In this document: piece by piece, positions 12,901-24,755 of the stretch
Numbering within the stretch: position 1 is the stretch's first letter
Layout: each line of letters opens with the position of its first letter
From: Auriscalpium vulgare
Lineage: Eukaryota > Basidiomycota > Agaricomycetes > Russulales > Auriscalpiaceae
Direction: 5' to 3'
NCBI GenBank assembly: GCA_019915015.1
Contig: JAHBBC010000002.1
Span: forward strand, 186,001 to 250,000
Length of the DNA: 64,000 nucleotides
The notes under the pieces: generated by a model
Told to the model about the DNA's origin: nothing
Database searches by the model: none
The model's input: the letters and a program-made list of their open reading frames with translations, nothing else
Translations under genes and position numbers: made by a program

Positions 12901-15245
12901 GCAAGCCTCGGTGAGAGCGTCCATCAGAGGATCCGGCGGCCGTCCTCCCGGCGCGCATCCTTCTTCGGCTGCACCCATTTGACAAGGTCACCAGGGTTAA
13001 GCTCAATCTCCATGTCGCTCCCATCTTCTTCCCCCATCTCGTTCACATACGGAGCTGCGCCGTCCGCAACTCCTTCGGCATCTGATTTCTGTTCATCGAG
13101 CTGCTGGTCTTGCAGTACCGGTGAACTACTAGGCTGCTTGTGCGTAGCGACTGTGTTTCCGCCCGAACGCTTTGCAACCTGTAAGCAAAGCTTCTGTTAC
13201 TTACTGCTGTCGCGCGCTGACAACCTCTTTGGGCACTTACAGTTGACGTTCCAGCAATATGCAGATTCAACGGCGCCGGTTTGAAGACCTCGTCCCACTG
13301 CTGCTTGCTCCCCGCATTGCCGGAACTCTCCGCCGGTTCCTTTCCTTTCGAAGCGGCATTTTTCTTCGTGCGTTTGGCTGGCACGGTGAGTGGCGTGACA
13401 TTGGTGGCTACACTCAGTCGCCTCTTAACGACGCCTTCTAGACTCAATAACTGCGGCTTCGTGAACGCCGATGTGTGCGCACTTGCCCGTATAAGCATGC
13501 CAGGCGCTAGCATATTGGACTTGTATTTGAGACTGTCCTGCACTGTCGGTGAGTCGAGTCCGCAAGTAAGTGAAGCTGAGCGCGCACTGACCATGTCACG
13601 TAGGTAACACATTATGTCAGCAAGGTGTCGAATGCGTTGCACGACACAGTCTGTATCCGAGAGGAGATGGATGTCGTCGGGGATGAGATGGTGAGCAAGA
13701 GAATTGTGGCTGAGGACAGAGCAGGAGAAGCTGTCGAGCTGTGGGGTGCATGGTAACACGTTGAGTGAAAGCGGCCCAGTCGCTCCGTGTTGTCCTAACC
13801 ACCATTCTATCATCTCCAACAGCTCGCGGGGCGGCTTCCGTCCAAGAGAATCAGCATAGAAAGCCGTGTGTGGCTCTACGCTGATCGCAACGGACACCCA
13901 GTGATTTGTCTCGTGTACGGCTGCTGGCAAGAGCACATCCGCGCCATCGATCCGCACCCCGATCGTCATTCCAACCTCCTTGAGTGATCCATCTTGCAGC
14001 TGCGAGCCAGCCAATCGTAGGGGAGTGATGCCGCGCATTGATTGGTAAGATGTTCCGCTAGCATTGAGTCGTGCGCGGTTGCGGTACGTGTCAATGAGCT
14101 TGACTGATGCCGCACTCGGCAGTATACATGCCGGCTTGCCTTGTCTTTGCAGACGATGACCTAGCAGCATCCCCAGCTGATCCATATGCTCCGCCGCCAG
14201 CCAACGCCGACCACAGTACGATGTAAGCGTCTTTGGATCGACGCCCATCGTCGTTGGGAGGGGTACGTCCCATGGCCAGTCGTCGAGGAGTGCTGACGTG
14301 TCTGCAGCAAGGGACTTCACCTCGTCGTTGAGCAAGCCCTCGGTCCAAGTCTTCAACCACGCAGTGGCCAGAGAAAGGCGCGCCTTGGCAGCGAGTATGC
14401 GCCGGACCTCGTACCAGTAGGTGAGAACCCACATCGGGGTTTTGAGTGTTTGTTGAGTGACCGACTCTTGAACAGGATAGCCCAGGCAAGCATAGCCTGT
14501 CTCTAGGGCGGGGATGACGCGGTTTTGCAGGATTTCCAACACCTCGGTGTGCGGCGGCATCGGCCTAGAGAGCAGGACCATTGCATTTGCGGCCGTTATG
14601 AAGCTTTGGCCCTTCGAGAAGAGTGTGCTCTGCTGGAGCAGAGACGGCGCGTTCGCCTCCGGTGGGACAGGGAAATTTTGGATATCGGCATTGCGCAGGG
14701 CTGGTGTGGGTAGTAGGACATGTTTAATGTCGTCGGGAATGGGTATTCTTTTGAGGATATCACCCAGAGTTTGAAATGAGTCGATGTCGTGGATGACCTC
14801 GTCGTCCGCCATTTGACAGTTTTGAGGGTTGGCAAAATGTGCTAGGCCAGTGTCGAAGGTGAAGATTGCGCCCTCATTTAGTCACTCACTACGGAGTGTA
14901 AATGTCGATCACAGCAACGGGTCGATCATACACACGTTGCTGCATACAACACTCTTGCAACTATCCCATGCCGAGGCGGGATGTGTCTAATACCTCCTTA
15001 AACATCCGCGTAGCATTGCACAACCACCTTACGACTGCCGGCCATGTCTGCGTGCGAGGCTGCGAGCCTCATGGCTCATGGGCCGGCGCCGGGCGCCGGA
15101 GGGGCCGACACACATCACGTGCTGGAGGTATTGTACCGGGTATATTGGGGCCCAGGGCAGGGCAGGTATGGTACCGGTACTATACAGGTACATTACCGGG
15201 GAAAAACGTTTTCGGGGAAAAACTCAGGTTTTTCCCGCAACGCTA
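9919..15245 (-). mobile_element. complete hAT transposon, copy 1 (5,327 bp)
   Basis: The left end TAGTGTTGCGGGAAAAACCT (9919-9938) and the right end, read in reverse complement TAGCGTTGCGGGAAAAACCT (15226-15245), match at 19 of 20 positions and fit the hAT terminal pattern YARNG. The element is flanked by a perfect 8-bp duplication GGCATTTG (9911-9918 and 15246-15253), the hAT hallmark. The ends are GC-rich and carry repeated GGTACCGG-like words and a CACGTG core (10021-10026 and 15116-15121). All coding capacity is on the minus strand: a Ulp1-like peptidase followed by a zinc-finger hAT transposase. A near-identical copy lies at 46991-52326. The right end stops 113 bp before the start codon of the next gene. 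Confidence 0.93.
10298..14812 (-). pseudogene. Ulp1 peptidase-hAT transposase fusion gene, copy 1 (frameshifted)
   Basis: Transcription starts near 14.8 kb. Exon 1 (14812-13241, 524 codons) encodes a C48-like cysteine peptidase with His304 (NHW), Asp321 (YADSLG), Gln358 and Cys364 (QLDSFSC). A 62-bp intron (13179-13240) joins it in frame to an acidic linker, a BED-like finger (WRC...PCHH...H..KDC), the hAT region with YDGGTSTGRESYW and TCDSTGNTRAS, an HHLN motif, NNAYLAAAYLNP, and the C-terminal region with SMPDERTGSTFTWL, stop at 10298. Relative to copy 2, single bases are missing at about 12945 (ends linker), 12107 (just before the second Asp) and 10589 (C-terminal tail), so the transposase part is broken while the peptidase part is open. 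The mobile element should act in the nucleus. The role of the peptidase is unknown. Confidence 0.8.
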
Positions 15246-15253
15246 GGCATTTG
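15246..15253. other. target site duplication, right, hAT copy 1
   Basis: GGCATTTG directly follows the right terminal repeat and matches the left duplication base for base, which marks this as a clean insertion. Confidence 0.93.
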
Positions 15254-15358
15254 GCCGCCAAATGGCCCGCCATCGTTGTCCTACTCGACAGCACAGCTTG
15301 CGGTGAACCGCCGCGACGCTGCGGCCTTCGAACACTCTACCCCTTGCCTCCGCCCGCC

Positions 15359-16808
15359 ATGTCTGTCCACGAAGACGAGCATAACGACATCCCTATCCAC
15401 GATCCCAGACGCCCCCATTCGTTCGACCTCACCCTCGAGCTTGAGCGCCAGCTCGACAACGAGTCCCTGCCCAATTCGCCCGCCCATGACCGCCACCACT
15501 CGCTCGATTCGCATGTCCTGGCGTCTATCGTGACGACTCTCCGCATGGGTATGGCAGAACTCACAAAGGAACGCGACGAGCTTGCAGCGGCGCTCGAGGC
15601 CTCCCGCCAGAAGGAGCACGATCTCGGCGACGCGGTTGACCGACTCTCCGAAAAGCACGACGGCATGTATGACGAGCTGGAGGCCCTGCGCAAGAAAAGC
15701 AAAGAGGACGATGACTCCATCGTCATGCTCCGCAGCAAAGTCGAAGAGAGCCGGTACGTGTCATGGCTACAGGCGATATCACGGTCTTTCATGCTGACTT
15801 TGCCCACTATGTAGGCGCGGTCTGATGCGTCTGCAGACGGAGAGCCGGAGGATGAGCCGCGGGCCTGAAATGTCCGTCGATCTATCTCGTGCGGGCTCCT
15901 TCTCCTTCGGCGGCCCACCCTCCAGCAGCAAGCGCGCCTCTTTCGCCCCGCTCACCGGCAATTCCATCCGTGCATCTCATCGGCGCATCTCCTCTGTGTC
16001 CGACTCCAATACGCAGTGGTCCGAGGCTATCCACCCACCCATCACCGAGGTCGACCATTCTCCGACAGGGCAGACCATCGCCCTCCCTGACGTTCAGCAG
16101 ACCAGCTACCCACCGACCCAGTCGCGGCGCTTCTCAGGCCTGTTCGGCCGCCCAGCGGCTGAGACGGACTTCGCGCCGGCGGGGCTCGCGGCGGTGGAGG
16201 TAGAGGCGCTGCAGCGCGAGGTCAAGTCGCTGAAGTCCACGCTCGAGGAGACGCGGCACGAGCTCACGGAGGCTCTGGAGGCCCGCGAGGCATCCGACAC
16301 CTGCGTCAAAGCGCTGCGCGACTTCATCGGCGAGCACGCTGTTGGCACGGCGTCCGCTGTGGCGACTGTCGAACGCGCGAGCGAGCCAGAGCGCAAGGGC
16401 TCTGTAGGCGCAACTGGCGCTCCGTCACGATGGGGCTTCGGGGGCCTTTGGAGAAAGGAGGAGGCAACGAAGGATACCCCGTCCCCTGCGTCCTCGCCCG
16501 TCGTCACTCGGCCACCGCCCCCTCCGCCGGCTGAGCCACTCACGAAGAAACTTGGCGGCTTCTTTAGCACCCGCGGCAGCGTGTCGTCGCTAGGCAGCAC
16601 CCCGCCGCGCGTCGCTCCCCCCGTGCAGGAGCCGATGTACAATGGCTCCGACACGTCCAGCAGCACGGAGTCGCAGACAGAGCCCGTTAGCCCGGTCTCG
16701 GAGCAGTTGCCAGCGATCTCGCACATCGAGAGTTCGCTTGCCGTGCCGAGGGAGGTCTTTAACAAGGCTGGCGCTGGCGCGGTGAACGGTATCAAGGTCG
16801 TTCTGTGA
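15359..16808 (+). CDS. uncharacterised coiled-coil protein
   Basis: Two exons, 15359-15753 and 15815-16808, with a GT..AG intron. The start MSVHEDEHNDIPIHD is chosen because a conserved-looking acidic N-terminus follows and the frame upstream runs into transposon sequence. Residues about 55-130 form a coiled coil (MAELTKERDELAAALEASRQ, then EKHDGMYDELEALRKKSKED). The middle is Ser-rich with basic RRIS/RRFS motifs that could be kinase sites. A second coiled coil (EVEALQREVKSLKSTLEETR) and a Pro-rich tail with PPPPPPAEP follow. No catalytic domain is visible. A scaffold role is possible but not shown. The hAT insertion ends 113 bp before the ATG, so the original promoter is probably displaced by about 5.3 kb. 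Confidence 0.8.
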
Positions 16809-17146
16809 AGTTTGTCTGATGGGATTTCGGTCGGTTGTTATGACATGAGAACGATGGATTACGACAGCATTCACGAGGAGGACTTGACTTATTTTTGTAC
16901 TATGCGTGGATGGTCTGCAAGATACCCTTCACTCTACCCCACATGCACTGCGGTAGCGCAGAAAATAGACATTCTCATTCGATTCACAACTTTCATGTCA
17001 GGAAGTCAACGAACGGCCTTGACTTGGCCGTGCCGCAGAGATACAGAACGCTCTCACTAGCGGGCGGATGGCATGGATGCATTTTTATCTCATATGCATA
17101 GGAAGCGATACAAAACAGGCAGAAGTGCGTAGGATGATGCGACGGT

Positions 17147-17715
17147 TCAAGCCTCCGTGATCTCGCGCAGTCGGCGCACGGTACTGAACGAGGACGACTC
17201 AGTGAAGTGTAATCCAAGATACGTGGAGGGCACCTACCTCCGGACAGTGGCAGCGGCCGTCGTCGAGACGGTCCATGCACCGCCGGCAATGACCTTAGCG
17301 CACGCCCGGCACTTCCAGATGCCCACTGCTTGACGTTTGATGGCGTCCTATCATGCGAACTACGTGAGACACCAGCACGAGGAAAGGCGAGAGGCACTCA
17401 CCTTGCCGCAGAATGGGCAGGTGTATCGGGAATGCTGCGTGATCTCCATCTATATAGGGTACATCGACGTCAGTCAATTATCTTCGCGGTCGACAGCCTT
17501 TGAGGATCGGACCTTTTTGACCTGCTTGCGCAGGGAAGCACCGTAGCGCTAGAGAGGACGAATGAGTTCGGTCACCTATGCCTCAACGCCTGCTGGACGA
17601 CTCACCGTGCCGTACTTCCCGGTAACACCGACTTTGCGCGTACGTTTTGTCTGAGGAGGAACATGGCCGTCAGCGTGCGAGCAAAATGGTCTGCAGCATA
17701 TGTAGAACAGACCAT
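17147..17715 (-). CDS. RPL43: 60S ribosomal protein eL43 (L37a)
   Basis: The start exon is only the ATG (17713-17715), followed by an intron beginning GTCTGT, a pattern common in fungal ribosomal protein genes. Exon 2 (17606-17650) gives [15 protein letters not shown], exon 3 [12 protein letters not shown], and the next exons [16 protein letters not shown] and [20 protein letters not shown], then [15 protein letters not shown] and RRLREITEA, stop at 17147-17149. The C-x2-C pairs (CPFC, CRAC) form the zinc ribbon of this small large-subunit protein. Length (about 92 residues) matches the family. Multiple short introns allow splicing-dependent control, as often seen for these genes. Identity is secure. 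Confidence 0.95.
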
Positions 17716-18081
17716 CGTGAAGAATTTGAGGATGTCGGGGATGCGCGGTCGCGTTGGGCTGTTGATGGAGCAGATGCGGCGGGCGTGGATGGGAGTTGCC
17801 GAGTAACTGTACAGTTTCTTTCAGCCACACATTCGCGTGTCCGGCTTGCCGGCCCGAGGCACCTCTGCATCCCAGACCTCCCTTGCCCTTGCCCTCGTCT
17901 TCGCGGATGGATATTCTCTACCACTCAACGGAGGCGGCCTGATGTACCATATCGTACCCCATTCAGGTTGCATTGACGGTTGGCAGATGGGTTGCTGCAT
18001 CGATAGTTTACCGTTGTAAAGACTACCAACTCGGTCAGTTTACTTATGTTACATCAGGTTTATATCGCGTTGTCTTCGTGG
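17716..18081. other. promoter side of RPL43 up to the transposon
   Basis: This 366-bp stretch should hold the RPL43 promoter. It ends at the 8-bp duplication of the P-like element, which sits about 370 bp upstream of the RPL43 start codon. I recognise no gene. Confidence 0.5.
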
Positions 18082-18089
18082 ATTCTCCT
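18082..18089. other. target site duplication, left, P-like element
   Basis: ATTCTCCT directly precedes the left terminal repeat and recurs exactly at 24932-24939. Confidence 0.92.
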
Positions 18090-18121
18090 AGGACCCCCGT
18101 AACTCATGCCAGGGGTATGAT
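18090..18121 (+). repeat. left terminal inverted repeat, P-like element
   Basis: 32 bp starting AGGACCCCCG. It pairs with 24900-24931 in reverse complement, with one mismatch at position 18 of the repeat (T versus C). Confidence 0.92.
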
Positions 18122-18136
18122 CCGCCAAACGGGGTC

Positions 18137-18218
18137 AACTACCATTTTTTTTTGCGGCTCGCGACCCCTTCCAGCTACCATTCGCCCCTCAGACCTCCGT
18201 TTGGGGTCCGTAGCTACC
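18137..18218 (+). repeat. left subterminal A[AG]CTACC motif cluster
   Basis: Three copies of A[AG]CTACC at 18137-18143, 18173-18179 and 18212-18218, just inside the terminal repeat. Four more in the same orientation lie near the other end (24756, 24795, 24841, 24885). Subterminal repeats often bind transposase. Here that role is inferred. Confidence 0.6.
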
Positions 18219-18328
18219 ACGGATAGGATCATAGCTTCAAAAAAATCGTAGTTTATTGTAAAAAGCTCCGCTTTGCGTGCAGGCAGGAGGGGATGTACTA
18301 CGGATGCGCAGAGGCCTGTCAAACTGAC

Positions 18329-21300
18329 CTATTCATCTGGTTCATCGTCACCCGCCTGTTCAAGACCCGCCTTGACCCTCCCACTAAGCTCCTTGATAGC
18401 ACGAGCGATATTCGCGACGTTCTGCTTGAGGGCGACATAGCACGCGCCATCAGATTTTACCAAAGCTAGTGTTGAGCCCGAGGTTTGGAGGGGATGGTCG
18501 AGGGCATACAGGAAGTAGGACGGTTTCAGGAAGGCGAACCGAGGGATCTTGCTAGGATCGGCGAGGGAGAATTGGTTGTGTCGGACCGGCTTGAACAGTC
18601 TCACAGCGATGTAAGAAAGAGCGGTGATGCGAGACGTGTCCGAAGCCCAACCATGTTTGCCGTTCTTACCGGCCGACTTCTCGTACATGGTCAGGACTAA
18701 CCAGCCATCAGCGCATGCCGAGTCATGTTGAAGATTACGACGCACCTTCTGCAAGGCAGATTGCCTCATCAACAAGAACCAAGCCATAAGAAGGCGGCAT
18801 GCCAGTGTGAGCAGCGTAGAGGTGTTTGAGCGGCGTGACATTGGCCGAGTGTGCGACCTTGGGGACGTGATGCTTTGCGAAGATCGCTGCTCGCCTCCGT
18901 TCAGCCTGGCGGACGTCAATACCATGTATGTGCACTCATACAACACTAGCAGACGCACCTGATACGATGCATTTGCAGCGACCTCAGCCGCGTTTGCAGC
19001 CGTCCCTGGCAGGAGCAACAGCTTCTTCGCCGTTGATTGCTCCGTCTCGACCGCCCGCAGCTGGCTGCCGCCAGCGCATCGACCGACCCGCGCCCGTGGT
19101 AACACGCGCTCTGTAACACCGCGCTCTTCTTGACGCTTGAGAACATCCTTGACCAACTGCAGAAGGCGTTTTTTCTCGGAGAGCGTTGACTGGGCGGGTG
19201 GACCGTTATCAGAGGAAGGTGGTAGATCTTCCGAGGACTTGAAGGCCTTTGTTCGGACACCTTTCTCAGCCTGTCTGGTATGATGCGACCGGCGGATGAC
19301 TGCGAGCTGTTCGAGATCGAATTCAGCAGAGATCACTGTGTCCTGGAGGTCCTGCGCTCGTCGGGGTCGGACACAGCAGGGAGCGACTGGGCGAGGATCT
19401 TCCCTATATGTGCAGCGTCTTTGCGTGTTGCATCCGCTGTGTCTTCAGGCAATTGCAGTCTAGTAATGTGAGGGTTAGACTCTGTAAGATCTATCGGCGG
19501 TGAGAGGAGGACAAAACACGAACATGTCGACAGTGCTCTGGACGCATAAGGCAGCTGCTGCGCAAGTCAAATCGTTCAACTGCTGGTCGAAGACCGCACC
19601 AACTCCGTCTGCATTCTCTGCCTTCTTCAACCCATTTTCAATCTGGAGCATCTCGGGCTCGTCTTCGTCCATCTCAGGACCCTCGTCTTCGGAATCGGAC
19701 TGGCCATAGATTGCATCCCAAGCCTCCTGCGAATACCAACTCGACAACGATGGGAATGCGCGAACACGGTGAGCTTGATTCTGCAATTTGTCCAGAAAAT
19801 CCGGGTCTAGTACGAGAGCGTCCCACAGATTCGCTGCCTCCGAATGGGCCTGTTGTGTTGCTTGCTCAATGTCGTGATCAGAAGGGAATGTGGAGAGGGC
19901 ATGGAGGTCGAGATGTCGATTGTCGGTATAGGTATGATTGTATCCATTCGCTCTTTCCTTGCCCTCAGATGTCTTTGCAAGGAAGAGATGCTCGCGCAAG
20001 CGGACTGAGAGCTTCGGAATCATATGATAGAAGTCTTGCAAGGTGAAGTCCTTCACAAGCTGTCGACAAATGCCGAAGACATGCTCACAGACTTCGGTTG
20101 ATAGAAGCCAGGGCAGCAATGGGTATCTGCCGTCGAGGTGGTCCCGATAGATGATCACCAACTGAAGGAAACCAACGACTAGGAAGTTTGTGATGTCGCG
20201 TGCCTCGGGAGATATGAAGTGTTGAGCTTTTCGGTAGCCCGCGATGTCCATGAAGTCGGTCCACATTTCCATGAAGAAGTGCGCACGCAGCACCATGCGA
20301 ACACGTTCGATAATTGGGATCGATCGATTCTGGTATGCATCCACGAGCTCTCCAAACACAAAGAGGTAGATAATCGAGCCGACCATTTCACGATGCTCGT
20401 TGGTGAACCATGCTAGCGTATGACCGGAGAAGAGACGGGTCGCAGCATTGTCGTCTTGTCGATCAAGTTTCTCGACATCCCTCCGAAACAATGTCCCTGT
20501 TGCTTCAATTGCTGCAAGGCGGAAGTGGCTGTACGACGTCGTATAGCTGCCCAAGTAAGTATCCGGGCACCTGAGAATGCGTTGTTCCGGTACGTCTTGC
20601 GCCCATGGTTCGAATCTTGAATGAGTGCGACAGGCTGTCGCCCTGCGCCGATGAGAGGAATGTGGAGGTTGATGTCACGATGTGAGCGAATAGGGTGCCT
20701 GAGGGTGTAGTCAATGTACGCAACGGCGTGAGCGACCAGGAGACGTTGAAGGGAGCGCTCGACAGCCGTGCCGTCTGCGGCGTAGGATACAACGTTGATC
20801 TTGCGGGAGAGAAGGCCATTCAATATTAATTCCAGGTGGACGAACAGTTGCTCCGCCGAGTTTGACTCTGAGATAGGGAGCGCCGCAACGACGATAGTCG
20901 GAACGCCGGGAAGAGGGATCTGGAGGGTCCATACGCGTATCTGGCATGTGTCGGTGAGCTGCATGCCTCCGAAGTATTCGTAGAACTCATACCTTCTTAG
21001 CCTTCTCGATCTTCCTGGTGCGGATGAGGGCATCGAGTGTGTTGATGTCGCTCACGACGACGGGATCGCCAGGACTCCCTAGAAGCACGTAGCACTTTCG
21101 TATTGGGTCCCAGTGAGGCCTCAAAGACTCTAGCAGCTTCGTATCATCACATGCGAGGCCAACGGGACCCACAAGGTAGTCCAATGATTTCAGCCGTTCG
21201 TAGATAAATTCAAATGTTGCCTCTGTGATGCCGATGGGAAACTGCACTTCGTGCGCACGACGTTTCCTTCGGGTCATTTATCAGTCAATTGTATCAATGC

Positions 21301-23329
21301 AATCTTGTAAACACTGACTGGAGTGTCCGTTCTGCGGGTACGGGTAGCACATTCATCATGGATTCATATGCTCGCGGGCTTAAGACGTGGATAATTTGCG
21401 CCCACTCCAATGTCATGGCTGAATATCGCATGCCGTTCAAAGGGACACCTCGTTCTTCTAAATCTTTCTTCTTGACGAGATCGTTCATCAAGGCGACAAA
21501 CAAGGAATTGCCATGCTTGCCCTCGATAACGCCTCTTGCGAAGACTAGGCATGCACTATGAGGTTCTGTGCAGACATGATCAGAAGCTGTAACGTGGGGA
21601 TACTATGAACTTGAAGCTACTGACATCTTCGTATGCCTCCAGAAGAGGTGCAAGGTCGGGATGAGTAAGAGCATATCGATGGAGGGCCTGTATGTCGTCT
21701 TTCTGAGCATGATTGGGGTGAAGCGGCGATTCTTAGGCTCGGGGACTGGCTTGCGAGTCGCATTCTGGAATACGTGGACATGCAGCAGAGCGAGGCAGTT
21801 GACACAAGTAACATCCTCAGTTGACTCTTCCGGCACCCTTACAGTGCGAAGACAATCTGTCGCAAGGACATGAAGGGGAGGCGACCGATAGTTCTTCCAC
21901 TGCCACCGATGCTCTTGCTCCGTGTCGACTACTTGCTTTCTGGCCTTATCCAACGAACGATAATCTGGTGCCGAATACAACTCTAACGCCAAATCGGCGA
22001 GGGAAGGCCCGCCGCCCCCGCCGTATGGTGTGCGCTCCAATATTGACGCACACGAGCGTATTTTGCTGCGCGAAGTCCGAAACAAGGACGATCTATCATT
22101 CTCGGAGCGGGGGCCTGCGTCGATGAGGTTGATGCCCAGATGTGGCCCAGTGTATGTGATCGCATTGTGCCCTTGCAAACTTTCTGGTGCTGTTTGAATG
22201 CCTTGGTGTGATACGCCCCAGTCATAAGCATGTACTTGTTGCATCGAGAGCATCGGACCTTCCGAACATCGTCTAGACAGAACTCGGCCATGTCGTCAAG
22301 CGCAAGGATTTTCTCCTTGAATTTGGTATACGCCTTTGAGTTGTCGTCCCTACCGCGTTTGACGAAGGAATTGGCCAGGCGCGTGCTGATTGCTCCAGAC
22401 GATGGCCCAACATCAGCGCTTGCGGTGCTTGCAGACACGGTAGCAATGACATCCTTATTCTTTCCCTTGGGCGCGAAGAACGGATGAATGGGCCCAGGGA
22501 CAGTGCGTGTGCGTTTTGCAGGATGGATAGGCGCCTGAGCCTCTGAGTCGTGGTCAGATTGAGCGCTTGTTGCTTCACTCGCGCTCGCAGCCGTCTTGTC
22601 GTCTGCGCTCGAGCTCCCTTTCCTCCGCCTTTTCAGTAAGCCCCGCGCAGCCTTCAGTGTCGTCCCAATGGAACTGATGATCTTCTTAGATGCCCTTGAC
22701 AGTCGACTTCCATCGGATGCGCAATCCTCCGCCTCACTTCCCACCGACGACACCCTTCTTGACGACATTGACGCAGCATCAGAAGTCCCATTTTCCAAAT
22801 GGCTTCTCCATTCTGTGATACTGCCAGGCCCATCCTGGTCCAGCATTCCACCACGCGGACTGGTGGGAGATCATCGTCGACAGTGGATGGAGAGAGCAAC
22901 GACCGGCCGTATGCGCAGCTGGTATCGGTGGTATCGGCATAGGTATGTCGTCGCAGTCGCTGTCATAGCCACTAGCAGATGCAAGTACTGAATATGATGA
23001 TGTAGGAGAAGGTGGCATTGACAGAGGTGGAATTGACGGATCGTATTTGCTGCCTTCGTCCATGTCTCCGCGTCGCCCCATCTGCTTTTCTTCCACCTCT
23101 GGACTGAATCCTTCAAGTAGACATTCAGCATCTCTGGTCGACTCGCCGGGTTCGGAAGCTTGAGGATTTAGAAGGTGGGCCATCCCGCGAGGGATATGAT
23201 GCGCAACAGGCTCATCGCGTCCGGCGCCGCCTGTCACAGCATCAGACCGTCGCTGATGACTTGATACCTGCGCAGAGCACCTGAGTATCGTCGTCCTCAT
23301 GTCGCTAATGAGCAAATATAGCGTACCGA
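18329..23329 (-). pseudogene. P-element-like transposase with zinc-finger N-terminus
   Basis: Segments follow the peptidase module on the minus strand. A Ser/Pro-rich linker (22.8-23.3 kb) is followed by a Lys/Arg-rich part and a finger VRCSRCNKYMLMTGAYHTKA..H...C, typical of a basidiomycete transposon DNA-binding domain. Next come DVTCVNCLALLHVHVFQNA and the core: SPRAYESMMNVLPVP (about 21.4 kb), GLACDDTKLLESL (first Asp, 21.15 kb), SYAADGTAVERSL, then QDSNHGRKTYRNN (20.6 kb), DVEKLDRQDDNAATRLFSGH, and LLSTEVCEHVFGICRQLVKD (20.1 kb). The C-terminal part ends at 18329 with GDDEPDE. Family knowledge: P transposases use an RNase-H-like DDE/D fold with a GTP-binding insertion. I did not identify the latter with confidence. 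The frame changes at about 22850 and elsewhere, consistent with decay. Confidence 0.6.
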
Positions 23330-24579
23330 TTGAATATGGTCGGCAGCGAGCCTCTCGAACCACGCCAACCGTTCGACGTGGCGCCTTGAATCATCCCAAA
23401 GCTGCCAGCCCAGTGTTTCGTGTGCGACCGCATTCACGGCGATCACGCCACACGATACGTGATCTGTCTGTCTCGCTGTCGTACGACTGTCCCTCCCACT
23501 TGTACTCAATGCCGAATTTGACACGCGTCCACCAGAGCAATTTCTTCTCGATGTCTTTAGGCAGGCGCAGTCCCTGATGGTAAAGGCCGTCGCCTTGTTT
23601 CACAGGAATGGTAAGATTGCATTCCCATTGGCGACATAGTAACGTACTCACCATAGGATATTGTTTCCGCTTGACCGTCGATCTTCACGACAACAAAATG
23701 CTTGTATTTGGCGAGGAAAACAGGAAGAGGAGTACCTTCCTATGGGTGCGCAGATCGTCTTCAATTCTCTTGAGGTAACGAGGTGAGTCGGGGAACAGGT
23801 CTTCTATTACTGTGATCTTTGAAATTGCATTCCAGAACTCGTGTCCGGCGATCTCGAAGTTGTTGGCAATTCCTGGCGTGCTCCGAACGCGGCTTCTCAA
23901 CCACATGAGCATCATGTCAACGATGGTGTCGGTGAGAAGGCCGTCTGATAACAGCGGAGCAGGGCTGATGTTGTCGTAAATGTGGCGGCACCGGGTATCA
24001 TGAGTTGCTGGCGCCAGGGAAGCGAGTGGATAAGAGCAACAGTGCGTTCGCTTTCCATAGAACCGTCAGCGACTTGTAGCAGCCACCGCACGCTCGCCGT
24101 CCACGTCTCCTGTGCCAGGAGGACCGTACGCATCCGTTGCCAGTAAGTGATCATCCACAGCGGGGATGCACCACTTGCATATCGTGGGTCCATGATTGAT
24201 TGTGCGCCATCCAGGATGGCCTGCGGTGCGAGTGCAGCAAGCTTGTCCACGAAGGCATCCGTAGGAAGGCTTCGTGATTTTGTAAGTGTGGTTGGGGAAG
24301 ACTGCCACGTCATGGCTAAAAACAGCTTTGTTGAGGGGTGTATGAGCTGCTGATCGCGACGAGGGAGTGGTGTAGATACGAAGGAATGAACATCCTCGGT
24401 GCCGCTGGGGAGCAAAGAAGTCTCGGGAGCGTTGGAATCCTGAGGAGCTGCTCGATGTAGGCCAGCAGCTCCGGCGGTGGGTTCTGGGGATAGCTTTTGC
24501 CTTGCGAGATCCATAATTCGGGACGGAACATAGGTATTTCATCGTCGTTGTAGATTGTGATGGACTCATCCATTGGCAC
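23330..24579 (-). pseudogene. Ulp1-like (C48) cysteine peptidase module of the P-like element
   Basis: Reading starts near ATG 24577-24579. The N-terminal part resembles the peptidase module of the hAT element: PLWMITYWQRMRTVLLAQET corresponds there to PMWVLTYWYEVRRILAAKAR, and a PWR motif to PWD. The catalytic part shows KHFVVVKID (His), SYGDGL after an intron (Asp), PKDIEKKLLWW, and RQTDHVSCGVIAVN (Gln and Cys). The frame changes near 24425, in a run of three C (minus strand), and near 23470, just before the Cys motif, so the copy looks broken. Catalytic residues themselves are all present. If translated, it would be fused to, or precede, the transposase. The target could be SUMO or a SUMO-like modifier, by family analogy only. 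Confidence 0.65.
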
Positions 24580-24755
24580 GATGCCGGGATGGCTGCGAGG
24601 GTGATGCGCTGCACAGAAGAAGCAGGTTCGGTCCGAGGCGTTGTCGTAGAATGTCGTACGCAGCAGGCCACGTAAATTTCTACCTAATGTCTCAACTTGT
24701 ACGAATTATACCGGTAATTATGGGGTCAAAATCTTCTGCCGCCAGTACTTAGTCC

